Positions 11,661-21,760 of a DNA stretch of 64,000 nucleotides are shown in pieces. The number at the start of each line of letters is the position of its first letter. Within the stretch, counting starts at the first letter, position 1. Source of the stretch: Corythucha ciliata (lineage: Eukaryota > Arthropoda > Insecta > Hemiptera > Tingidae); contig CM075938.1 in NCBI GenBank assembly GCA_038030265.1, forward strand, positions 18,515,009-18,579,008. Reading direction: 5' to 3'. Made by a program: the position numbers and the translations under genes. Below the pieces are notes generated by a model that searched no databases, had not been told where the DNA came from, and saw only the letters and a list, made by a program, of their open reading frames with translations.

Positions 11661-12116
11661 GAATTTAGCTCTAGATCTATACGTATTATGAATTTCGGCA
11701 GACTGATTTTCTGCTAAATTCGGGTGAGAGGGGGGCTGTGCGGGAGGGGGATGGCCAGCCCTAATCACTTGGGAGTGGCGAGAAGAATGAAATGGAAGAG
11801 TGTCACAACTCGAGAGTAATCGCCGACGATTGGCCCACGCCTGAGGATAGCAATGAAAGTTCCACCGTGTCACGGAGCGCGAGATCACGACAATCTGTGG
11901 TTGACTGGTGATGGAGAATTGGAAGTGAAGTTCATCATGGAGCCGTCTCTCTCGGATGATGACGCGGTAGACCGCGGTCTCCTCCACTCTTTCGCCACGG
12001 GGAAACAGTATGGCGAGCCACTGACGATGGTTACGTGAAGTTTTGGGTAACTTCGAACTGGGACGTCGAATGTCGACTGACACCAAGTTAATCCAGTCGA
12101 TCCACGATGCGATCAC
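11643..12116 (-). CDS. Unrecognised 157-codon open frame
   Basis: An ATG-started frame of 157 codons on the minus strand lies in a locally GC-richer segment (about 11,690-12,700) just right of a repeat block; its 3' part overlaps the last family B units. The peptide has a basic, Arg-rich middle and a Pro/His-rich tail, and I recognise no domain, signal peptide or membrane segment. Two further minus-strand frames (12,113-12,343 and 12,397-12,696) follow upstream and also match nothing I know. The GC shift could mean a captured or transposon-borne coding relic, or chance. I give a low probability that it is a real gene. Confidence 0.15.
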   Translation of the reverse strand: MIASWIDWINLVSVDIRRPSSKLPKTSRNHRQWLAILFPRGERVEETAVYRVIIRERRLHDELHFQFSITSQPQIVVISRSVTRWNFHCYPQAWANRRRLLSSCDTLPFHSSRHSQVIRAGHPPPAQPPSHPNLAENQSAEIHNTYRSRAKFVTLLF

Positions 12117-15100
12117 GAATGCGTGGAAGAAGAACGAGTGAATGTTGGGCCAGCGTCACAGTGGAGTGGGGCTTGCATCTCATGTTCCGAGACTTTTTCA
12201 GCAACCGCACTTGCAGCATTTCCTCCCCGACATTTCTGAATAGGCCCCCACTGGTCGGCCGGCGGCTGATGGGATGCCGCAGAGGACTGTAGCATTGCGA
12301 GATGGGATACTGTGTGGTGGGCCGGATGGAGGCTGGAAGTCACGCGGTAGTCTCAAAAAGCGTTGACCGAGGTTGTCTGCATCCCACAATAGACCGTCAT
12401 TCGAGGGACTCAGGAACGCGCTGAAAAAATTGCCCGAAAAACGCCCACTGTAACCTCTGAATGATTTTGGGTGGGTAGGTAGGGAAACGATTTTCGTTCC
12501 TTGTGGTTATTCCAACGGGATTTTGCGCTGTGGCCACGCAAGAAACAGTCCTGAAGAGCCTCGATGCAGGTGGACTCCACTTGCACTGCTGCAGTAGGCT
12601 GAAGCACGATAAAATCGGCCGAAACCAACTTTCAGGAATCTGTGATTCGCTCTCTTTAAGAGCCACTCGTCTGCCACTGGGCGATCCAGTCGTCATAAAT
12701 CACGTTCGACTCAAATCAGAACACTTTGAAACAAATTCTGTAAAAATCGTCAATTTAACCCCTGGGCGATTTTGAAAAAGTGACCAACGTTTAAAAATAG
12801 AAAAAACTACGTCCAAAACTAGGTTAGTTTTCCAATAAGGAGAATCCGAAAATTGAATCGTAAATTTTCGATCAGACAAGCAGTTGAAGCGGTTCTCCTT
12901 AAAAGTCCGGTGTTGTGAACACAGCTACGCAATTGTTTTGAAAATCAAATCCCCACTCCGTATCATTTACAGCCCAAACGTCAAATTTTTGCGCCCATTT
13001 GGCGATTCAGGTCAATATACAGATTTGACAGGAAATAAAATGTTATCGACTCAAAAGCCTCTTATTCCCTGCACTATGCCTTTCAAGCGTCTGTTTCAGG
13101 CATTTTGTTTATTATATTTTGTAAGAGATCTTAATAAAATATAATAAATGCACTACATTTTTGTATAAATTTGAAAAGATCTCAAAAAATTAAACCTATT
13201 GTATTGTTTTCAACACATTTTCTTTCTCTCCCATTGCTTTTTGGTGTCACGGTATATATAATACCCCCCTCATAATTATTCTAAAAGTAAAAGAGAAGGC
13301 CTGACAAATCCCCCCTCCCCTGAACACCACGAGATCATTATTCTTTCCAATGGGAATATTGTCTGGAGTTCTTTTATTAATTTTTAAAAAGAAACGGAAA
13401 ATTATTTCCTTCTAACTTTAATTTTAAGGAAACTATTTTCTTCTAACCAACACAATAAACTGGAGGAACTCCTTTCAAAAGAATCCCTTTATTCCACAAG
13501 TTGATATTATTTAATTTGTTTTAAACTCGAGTTGTTTTTGCGCTTTGGAGTTTTCAATGAGTGCGTGGAAAAGTGATGGAATAACACGGAGAGAGTTGGG
13601 GGATATTGTAAATTTTAAGCCCCTTCTTGAAAGAGGGCAAGAGAGAGAGTGAGAGAGAAGCGACCGAGTCAGGCCCGGTCGAGTGTTTAAGTCCGTAATT
13701 ATTCGAAAAGAGAGAAGGGATTGTATTAGAGGCGGCGGAAATCGTAAGTAAAAAGCAACTTGACTACCACCACCGTCCCTCCCACACAGTACCAACACCA
13801 CCACCAATCTAAACCGGCCCTGCCTAACAATCCCCCGAAGAAACGCTTCACGTCCAAAGAAATCCTTTTTTGTTCCCATCTTGATATTACAAATGAAACT
13901 TCTTGTTGCTCGATTGGTTTTCCTTGAAGCAATTTAATTTTAGAAGGTATGAGTGGGTGAGGGGGTGCCCACATTTTAATTCAGGAAAATTATCGCGAAA
14001 CGGTGATCTTGCAGAGGAGAAACATCGAATAGTTTCCAGTTTTTTTTTTATAGTTATATACAACCTATCGCGGTAAATTAAATCGAAATCCCTGGATTCC
14101 CCCCACTCAAATTCCACCTCTTTACTAAATGAAATCGTAACCTAATGGTTTGGTAGGCCCATTAAACAACAGCCCTCCATTTTGAAGAAAATAAGGAGTT
14201 TCACTTTCTCCCCTTCCTTACTCCTATCAGATCACTAGAACCCCTATAGTGGTTTATTCAGATGGTATACTATAGAAGGGTAAGGTGAGTCGGTGTTGGT
14301 ATCGGTGTGGGGGGGGGGGGAGCTCGAACCTTCTCGTTTCATAGGAGAGAGGGAAAAGTTGATTGGACGGGTTTCTGCAGTTGACGGATCAGCAGATTTA
14401 TTGCATTCTCATCCGCCCCGTACTTTCACGACGGAGCTTAGTCTGGGCTGGGAGAGCAGCTGTATGGATCGTGGGAGAGAAGGGGTGGAGGAGCATTGGA
14501 TGACTGGATCATGGTGTGTGAAGGGTGGTGGAGGGAGTCGAGGGGTATGAGTAAGCGGGTCCCCCTCTAACAGAACCGTTTCTCTTATTTTCAACAATCC
14601 CCCCCCCACACACACCCCCCTCACTGCAATACTTATTCGTGTGCAATTCCGCTCAGACAAACATCAGAGAAGTTGAAAGGTTGGATGGTGAAGGGTGGAG
14701 GTCTGTGGCAATTAGGTTTTCCTATAGGTTTAAGGGCGAAGGACCTATAAAATTCTGAGGGAGAAAAAAAAATTGTACGTTGGCATGCCAGGAACAGGAC
14801 AGATGCCAATTTAATGCCCGTTTAACCCGACCAAAAAAAAGGTGGAGAACCTATTCGCAAAAAATTAAAAGTGCCTGCGCCCGGTGACGCAGTGTGCATA
14901 AAGTGCTCCTGCTAATTTTCCTTTGAACTGTGTAATCAACTTTAATTAAAACCGATGAACTATGAGTCTGATCGTTTCCTCTGTGTTAAAATCGAGACTA
15001 GGATTGAGTTTTGTTTACCGTGGAAACCTCGAACGCGTGCTACAAAGGGAGTACCTACTAATATAGGATTTTACGAAAATAGTATGAGGAGAGGGGGGGG

Positions 15101-15149
15101 GCTCTCACTCTAAATAACCTCAATCGCTAAAAGGCGTCATCAACAAAAC
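11661..15149. other. Mostly gene-free interval
   Basis: Apart from the GC-richer part before 12,750, this is AT-rich DNA with short chance frames, a GA-rich patch at 13,600-13,740, and purine- or pyrimidine-skewed blocks at 14,280-14,700. I found no exon, tRNA or transposon end. A G-run at about 15,090 precedes the gypsy relic. Confidence 0.5.
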
Positions 15150-15158
15150 CCGGAGTGC

Positions 15159-16018
15159 TTGACTTCCTCTTCGTACTTCTTACCTGGATATCGCCGCCGT
15201 ATCGACTATGACTTGACCGCTGCCAACAATTCCGACATACACACATATGGTTTTATTAATCTAAAACTCGATTTTGGCCTCCACCGGAACCTCTCGTGGA
15301 CGTTTGTAATAGCCAACGTGCAAATTCCTCTCATTGGCTCTGATTTCCTCTCTCATTTCTCCCTCTTCCTGATAGCCGCAATACTAGACTCATTGATTCG
15401 GTCACGGGGAACTCTCAACCAAGTGTCAAGTCGTTATCCACCCGCACCTCGTCGACTCTTCCATCAATCCTGGAAGACTTTCCTGAACTCACAAGGCCAC
15501 GTGGCTCCCCAAGCATCGTCCAGCACTCGACAGTCCATTTCATCAATTCGACGCCCGGTCCCCCGATCTCTTTTCGCCCTCGTCGCCTAGCCCCTGACCG
15601 CCTTCGTATCGCCAAGGCCGAATTTGACGCCATGCTTCATTCACGTAGCTCTGATGGACCCTAGTCTTCACCCCTGCACATGGTCCCGAAGAAAGAAGCT
15701 GGCAGTTGGCGCCCTTGCGGAGATTACCGTGCACTAAACTCTAGAACAATTCCCGATCGTTACCCCGTTCACCACATTCACGATTTCACACATCGTCTAG
15801 CCGGATGCACCATCTTTTCCACCATCGATCTCGTCAAAGACTACCACCAAATTCCTGTAAATACTGATGACATTCCCAAAACGGCCATCACGACGCCCTT
15901 CGGTCTTTTGAATTTCCTTTCATGTCCTTCGGTCTTCGTAACGCCGACTTCCAACGTTTCATCGACGAAGTTCTCCAAGGCCTAGATTTTGTTACCCCTG
16001 TACATCGATGATATTCTA
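15159..16018 (+). pseudogene. Gypsy pol: protease tail and reverse transcriptase, first part
   Basis: The protease C-terminal region carries LTAANNSDIHTYG and later GSDFLSHF, as in gypsy proteases after the active site; the DTG active site itself is not visible. A stop and frame changes follow. The RT begins at [20 protein letters not shown] and continues through [28 protein letters not shown] and TAITTPFG. A one-base loss near 15,910 shifts the MSFGLRNA region to another frame, and a further shift precedes the catalytic YIDDIL, which is cut by the fold-back insertion. The order and motifs are diagnostic of Ty3/gypsy. The copy cannot encode active enzyme. Confidence 0.9.
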
Positions 16019-16019
16019 A

Positions 16020-16549
16020 GGGTGCGTTCATAGTGAATCACCTTCACTGCGATACCTCGATGAGCGATGCCCCGATGAAACATCGATGAAGAACAAACAT
16101 CAATAAGTGTATGGGACTGTTCATAGTGAAGCACCCTCACTGCGATGTGATCTTCGATACCTCGCTGCTCGATGATAGCATCGATGATTTGAACCATATG
16201 GTTCCTCGTCCCCCCTCCTGTCCGTTGACTTTTTTTTTCTTTTCAAAATCTTTTGAAGTCCACCTTCACACAATTTACGTAAGTCACGCACACCTGTCCC
16301 CTTCAAGCTTTAACCCTTATTTTGAAAAGAAAAAAAAAAAGCAACGGGCAGGAGGGGGGTCGAGGAACCATATGGTTCAAATCATCGATGTTATCATCGA
16401 GCAGCGAGGTATCGAAGATCACATCACAGTAAGGGTGCTTCACTATGAACAGTCCCATACAATTATTGATGTTTGTTCTTCATCGATGTTTCAACGGGGC
16501 ATCGCTCATCGAGGTATCGCAGTGAAGGTGATTCACTATGAACGCACCC
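16020..16549. mobile_element. Fold-back MITE inserted in the gypsy RT
   Basis: The ends are GGGTGCGTTCATAGTGAA at left and its reverse complement at right. The inverted arms extend about 230 bp each (16,020-16,249 and 16,320-16,549) with a ~70-bp loop, and they include repeated ATCGATG words and the palindrome AACCATATGGTT. It interrupts the YIDDIL codons. TAA borders the left end, compatible with the TWA target of PIF/Harbinger elements, but the right copy is altered (T-run), so superfamily assignment is uncertain. There is no coding capacity: the ORFs inside are reflections of the arms. Confidence 0.85.
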
Positions 16550-16550
16550 T

Positions 16551-16902
16551 TTTTTCTCCCGCAACACCGACGAACATCGTTCCCATCTTCGTACTGTCTT
16601 CCAACGTCTTTCTCAGCACGGTATTCTGGTTAACGCTAAAAAAATGCTCTCTCGGATTGCCCTAAGTTATTTTTCTGGGCTACGAAGTCTCAAGTCTTGG
16701 CATTAAACCTCCCACCGATCGTATCACCGCTATACAGAGTTTTAGTTGACCTACTTCCGCCCAAAGCCTTCGTCGATCCCTCGGCATGATAAATTTTTAT
16801 CGACGTTTCATCCCCTCCGCGGCCAAATTCCAAGCCTCATTACACGATGCCTTAGCTGGAATTCGCGGAAAACAACAACTCACGTGGACTCCCGAATTGG
16901 AC
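16551..16902 (+). pseudogene. Gypsy pol: reverse transcriptase, second part
   Basis: Reading resumes right after the fold-back element with FSRNTDEHRSHLRTVFQRLS and GILVNAKKC, then FLGYEVSSLGIKPP, SLRRSLGMINFYRRFIPSAA and LTWTPELD. This is the thumb/connection part of a gypsy RT. Stop codons occur within it. The Harbinger TIR begins immediately after the WTPELD codons, and the following QAF codons are found at 21,296. Confidence 0.9.
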
Positions 16903-17404
16903 GGGGCCTAGTTCGAGTGTTCGGGTTATAGCTGCGGGATAAAGTCGCTAGCGGGAAGTGAGCTTTCACGTCAAGACCTAGTTACACTGTTCGGGATGGG
17001 ACTCACTAGAGGGAACCAGGCTCACCGGCGGGTTTTCTCTGGAGGGATTATCTCGGCAGATAACTTCTGTCGAGTTGGGTGTCGGGAAGATCCCGAAAAG
17101 AATTTATTTTACTTAAATAGCGTGTTTTTGCTGATCGAGTGTATGGTTTATTCTTTTTGTTTCATTTTAAAGTTTTAAGATGTCGTCTTTGGGATGTTTG
17201 GTGTTCTACTCTCATGTTTTGACGCGGGCCAAGTAAGTTTTCTTCATTTAATTATTCACCTACTTGTTCTATCAACTAATCCTTAACATGATCCTACCCA
17301 AGTCCGATCAATGTGGTGTACTACCAAAAGTCCTGACCATTTCTAAAAAGACTTAGAGAAGAACTGAAGAAGAGAACGGGTGACTTAATAAGACTTTATG
17401 TTAA

Positions 17405-19452
17405 TGCCGCAGAAGACGAAACCGAATCCTCACACGAAATGTGCACATTCGCGCGCCATTAGTTGTTGGGTACCGAGCGTTCGATGACATGTCAGAGACG
17501 AGGTAATTAACAAGTGCTTGAGTACAGCCTGATTTCCGAAAATTGAAGTAATTAGTTCCTTGACTCTTTCTCTCTAGATTCACCAGTTTATTTCGGCTGT
17601 CGAAACGGCTGGCGTGGCAGCTGGTGGAGGAATTGCGGGGGCATTTACCTGCTGCAAGAATCAGCTCTTCAATCTCTGCAGAGTCAAAGGTACCTACCGT
17701 TACACTAAGTAGCCTGGCAGCTTAAGACTGTACCGGATTACTCTATCAGGTCCTTATTGCTCTGCGATTCTGTGCTCAAGGGAGCTACCAGCTTTCCGTG
17801 GCGCAGGACATTGAGTTGGCTGTGTCCCAAAAGTCAGTTAGTAAGTGCCTCGAGCAAGTTGTCAACGGGATAGTCGACCACCTCGCCGAAAAATACATCA
17901 AGTTTCCTTCGTCCGAGGATATCCCGGCCGTGCGAGCACAGTAAGTTTTGTTTTGTTTTCTACATGAGGTGAAAATTGGATTTTCGAGATTGACAACGCA
18001 AGTGACTCTTTTCCCGTTTAGGAGGACAAGTATTTTGCCGTTCACGGATGACAAATCCAATTTTCACCTCAAATAGAAAACGAAATGACTTGTACAACCC
18101 GGCAGTAAAGTGCCTTTCCCAACCTCGAAGAGTGGGCAGCCTCGGCTGTTGCCTTGTCGGGTCTCTCTATTATTTATTTATTTTTATTTTTATTTATTTT
18201 ATTTGCCAAACAATAAAATTTAATCCACAAGGCAAAAAAATATTTTATAATGTCTTTGGCCACCCCTCCAAAAGTAGAGAAAAAACTTGTGTTGAGGGGT
18301 GGAGTATGCGATAGTTAGTTATTATTGACTTGAACTTTCTCTCCTAAGTATATAATTTAATTTTTGGCGACTTCCACTCCTGAATCAGGTTCTACGAAAA
18401 TAGTGGAATGCGCGGTATTGTTGGGTGCATTGACGGCACGCATGTGCACATTGTGGCGCCTCATGGGTCCCGATATCCGGAGCACGTTTACGTCAACAGA
18501 AAAGGAGAGCACTCAATAAATGTTCAATTGGTTCGTGTAGTACCTTACTCATATTGTACAGCCCATAAATGCAGTTGTGTATCAATTTAGGTATGTGACG
18601 CAAACTGCATAATAACCAACATCAATGCCAAATTCCCTGGGTCAACTCATGACGCGTTCGTGTGGAAGATGAGCGATCTGCGTGAGTACATCGAAAAGAT
18701 GTACAATCGCGGTCATTTTAATTCTTGGTTGCTGGGTAATCTTCAACAGTATTAATTTTCAGGGCCACATGCCGAGTCGTCCCACTAATTTCCCTCAACA
18801 TCCATCGTTCTTCAAAAACTCGAAAATCATGTCATATTTCCTGATGTAATACGCTTCTTCAGGGGAGTTTGAGGTTGAGGATGATTTGAGAAACGACTCA
18901 GCATGTGGACCTGTTACTCTCTGGAGTCTTTACTTGTGACTTTACTGGACTCTTTGGGATAGGAGACAGTGGGTACCCTCTGGAGCCTTTTCTTTTGACT
19001 CCGTATCCGGAGAGTACGAATAATCCGGTGGAGCAGAGATTCAATTTTTTCCACCGGAAAACAAGATCCGTAATAGAAAGAGTGAATGGACAGCTAAAGT
19101 CGAGGTTGGCAAAAGATAGATATGAGAAAATATGCTAACCACTAATTTCTGTCAGGTTTAGATGCTTGCTGAAGCACAGGACGCTGCATTACCATCCAGA
19201 GAAGGCAGCTAGAATTATCACATGCTGCGCAGTTCTTCACAACATGTGTAAATTGGGGAATGTGCCAGATGTGGAAACGTCAGTCGGAATTGATGACGTG
19301 AGTAAATGCCTGGTGGATAGATTCGAGTCTATACAACAAAATTCCAATTTAATTCTCAGGAGGTTCCTAGAACTAACGCCCCTCCGGCTGCGTTTAACTC
19401 CCTGCAGGCCAAAGGACGCCAAGTACGAGACGTCCTGGCTCAGAGCCTGTAA
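17405..19452 (+). CDS. HARBI1-type DDE transposase (PIF/Harbinger), spliced
   Basis: This nuclease should cut and join Harbinger DNA with the partner Myb-like protein. Exons inferred from GT-AG sites and unbroken frame are 17,405-17,502, 17,578-17,689, 17,750-17,940, 18,389-18,530, 18,591-18,735, 18,963-19,104, 19,156-19,297 and 19,360-19,452. Phases agree at every junction and give about 354 codons without a stop. Motifs in order: ALRFCAQGSYQ and SVSQKSVSKC (helical N-part), GCIDGTHVHI (first catalytic Asp), GSTHDAFVW, GDSGYPLEPF (second Asp), then ERVNGQLKSR (catalytic Glu about 36 residues later) and HYHPEKAARIITCCAVLHN. The C-terminus GRQVRDVLAQSL is family-like. The start is unresolved: the first exon opens after a stop and has an in-frame ATG only at 17,489, so a further 5' exon is likely. 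Confidence 0.88.
17955..18081. repeat. Small fold-back inside a transposase intron
   Basis: Arms 17,955-17,983 and 18,053-18,081 are near-perfect reverse complements (GAGGTGAAAATTGGATTT against AAATCCAATTTTCACCTC), with a ~70-bp loop. They lie in the 448-bp intron between exons 3 and 4. The stem starts 15 bases after the donor. The rest of the intron is AT-rich with ATTT repeats. Confidence 0.8.
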
Positions 19453-19611
19453 AATGCTCCGTACAACTATATAAGAAGCTCATACGTAAAATATAATGTA
19501 AAAAAATGTTTTACATAAAATGTTTACGTAAAATATAATTACACACAATTTGGAAAATTACAATACTTTGAACATATTTACAGAAAGATACAAACAGTTG
19601 TTATTAATAAA

Positions 19612-20696
19612 TCATCCCTCACGTTGCTGAATTAATATATTTATGAGTTCAAGAGACCTCTCGAGGACTCTAGACAATTCCTCGTGGAGGCGAGCTTCTC
19701 TTCGATCGCGATTACGCTCGATTTCGCGAATTTCCTGAAGAAATTCGTTATGTTCAGAATCTGTGAAAGGAAGCATTGAATTAAATTGAGAACCAGTGAT
19801 GGGTAGGTACTTATTTCATCAAATTACCGGTTCTCGCTCTCGCTCGTCGCCTAACTCGGCTCGAAGATGGAGGTGTTCTCCTCGCCGCCTGAAACAGAAA
19901 TATTTCACTGATTATAGCCAATAGCAGTCGTATATTCCACATGGGTAAATAATATTCGACCTCCCGTAAAATCCTCCTGCGTGGAGTGACCAGAGGCTCC
20001 GAAATGCTGGGCCCTGGAATTTCCACTGGACTCAGTGGTTGTATTTCAGAGATTCCAGCAGATAGGGGCATGTTCGGCGGTGACGGTTGATCAGTACTCT
20101 CCGTGAAGAGAAGCTCCTCGATGGGAATGAGGACACGGGACGTCGATGGACGTGGCTTCAATGATCAATCAAAAGTAGTGAATAGAAAGAAACGTAATAA
20201 AGTATCTGAAAGCGCACAAACCTCTTCAGGTGGGAGGGAGGGGACGCCCCGTTCTGCAACGGTGTGCCCCTCAACCATGATTTCTCCTATCAGAGACATT
20301 ACTTTCTCTTCGAACGGAGTCAGTTCTTCCCCTCTTGGACCTGAGCCCGTCCCCGAATCATATTTTTTTAGCCTCGCGGCCTTCTCCTTCACTGTCCTTT
20401 TTATATCGGACCATGTCTAAAGTTGGATCAATTTCTTACTTGTCATTGTGATACATGATGAATATCAAGAAATACATTACTTTTCTCCAGTCGTTCACAC
20501 TCTTGTCTTTTGGACCAGCAGGACAGCTCTCCAAAATATTGGACAGCTCGGCCCACTTCTCCCGACAATGATGGGCTGTAAACTCTGGCGTAATTTTGCT
20601 CGAAACCATCTGTGGGTTGTTCAGTAAAAAGTCAACTAGGAGCTCCTTCTGCTCCTTAGTTACTTTTTTCTTTATCGTTCGTTTTGGAACTGGCTC
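19612..20696 (-). CDS. Harbinger Myb/SANT-like DNA-binding protein
   Basis: Minus-strand exons inferred from splice sites and phase are 20,696-20,481, 20,416-20,222, 20,155-19,961, 19,888-19,828 and 19,760-19,612, giving about 271 residues with intact frame. The N-part is a trihelix/Myb-SANT-like fold (TKEQKELLVDFLLNNPQM, then REKWAELSNIL and NDWRKTWSDIKRTVKEKAA with the spaced tryptophans). The middle is Pro/Ser-rich. The basic stretch RVRRRARART follows, and the C-terminus is a charged helix (EIREIERNRDRREARLHEEL) likely to form a coiled coil. In Harbinger elements this second protein binds the ends and helps the transposase. No ATG is present in the first exon, so an upstream start exon is missing from the model. 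Confidence 0.75.
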
Positions 20697-21295
20697 CTAA
20701 ACATTGAGGAATCGAACACATTTTTAGTTATTATAAGATAGCAATTTTCAATTATTCGCCATTAGACAGAAGCCGTTATTCGACACATTTTGTGTGGAAT
20801 AATAATGGTAGAATATGAAAGGCATGCAAGTTACGCTGAATGCAAATTACGTACCATATTCCAAGTTCATTCGATAAATTCCTACAACGAATGCAAATAA
20901 ATTCAACGTTAAAGAAGCAAATTAAGGTTGTCATAGCATACAAATCAGTGTGACAGCAATAATAGTGGTACGGAATGAAGCTACACATCCCAATCATTCA
21001 ATGCCTCATTACTTTTTATAATTTGTAAAAGCAAAACTTACCTGTCACATTCGAAAAACTCAACGGCGTCGGCTATTTTCACCCGTGAAATAAACAAAAC
21101 CTTCTATCACGATAACAGTGGTGCGATGTTTGACGGGATTCTTCCTTGGATAACGCACTAGAGACTCCATATCACACCCGCAATTGGAAGCTTAAACCCG
21201 CTCGCTCTAACTAGCTCCGGTTCCCGCCGAGTGAGATTCTCTGGCGGGGTGAGATGGAACCCGCGGAAAAAACCCGACCGCTCGAACTAGGCCCC

Positions 21296-21760
21296 CAGGC
21301 CTTCATCGCCTGCAAAGAACAACTCTCGACCGCGACTCTCCTCGCTCACCCTCAGGCAGACGCTGAACTGGGTCTTTTCACTGACTCTTCACAAGTCGCT
21401 GTTGGCACTTCTCTCCAGCAAAAGATCGGTGTCAGCTGGCAACCACTTGCTTTTTTCTCACAAAAGGTTACGCCTCGTCAATTGGAATGGCCAGCGTTCT
21501 ACCGAGAACTATACGCTGTATATTCAGCTATTCAGGACTTCCGGCACATCCTTGAAGCTCATATTTTAATATATACACTGACCACAAACCGCTCACATTC
21601 GCATTCCGGCAACGCAAAGACAAGCTACCGGCTATTCAAATCAACCAACTGTCTTTTATCGCCCAATTCTTGACGGACATACAGCATATCAGTGGATCCG
21701 CTAACGTTGTCGCCGACGCTCTTTCACGTGTAGACTCGATCAACGCCCCTTTGTCTTCAC
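21296..21760 (+). pseudogene. Gypsy pol: RNase H and connector
   Basis: Starts at QAFIACKEQLSTATLLAHP right after the Harbinger end and continues LGLFTDSSQVAVGTSLQQ, WQPLAFFSQKVTPRQ, WPAFYRELYAVYSAIQDFRH. A frame change near 21,590 shifts the HKPLTFAFRQRKDKLPA-type segment, then FIAQFLTDIQHISGSANVVA and DALSRVDS return in the integrase frame. The order and motifs are classic gypsy RNase H. The frameshift makes it non-functional. Confidence 0.9.

Larger units (their letters stand above)
16903..21295 (+). mobile_element. PIF/Harbinger DNA transposon, 4.4 kb, apparently complete
   Basis: Terminal inverted repeats read GGGGCCTAGTTCGAGTG at the left and GGGGCCTAGTTCGAGCG as the reverse complement of the right end, continuing into TCGGGTT on both sides. 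Inside are a spliced HARBI1-type transposase on the plus strand and a Myb/SANT-like protein on the minus strand, arranged convergently. That two-gene layout is typical of Harbinger. The host gypsy codons join cleanly across the element without an evident 3-bp TWA duplication, which is unusual and may reflect later mutation. Open frames survive without stops, so the insertion is probably young relative to the decayed gypsy host. Confidence 0.9.

Noticed and set aside
16111..16665. 184-codon ORF
   Set aside because: Runs through the arms of the fold-back element; the same words appear in mirrored form on the other arm.
17785..18060. 91-codon minus-strand ORF
   Set aside because: Antisense shadow of transposase exon 3 and the following intron.
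20103..20420. 105-codon plus-strand ORF
   Set aside because: Antisense to the spliced Myb-like gene, whose exons have consistent phase and recognisable motifs.
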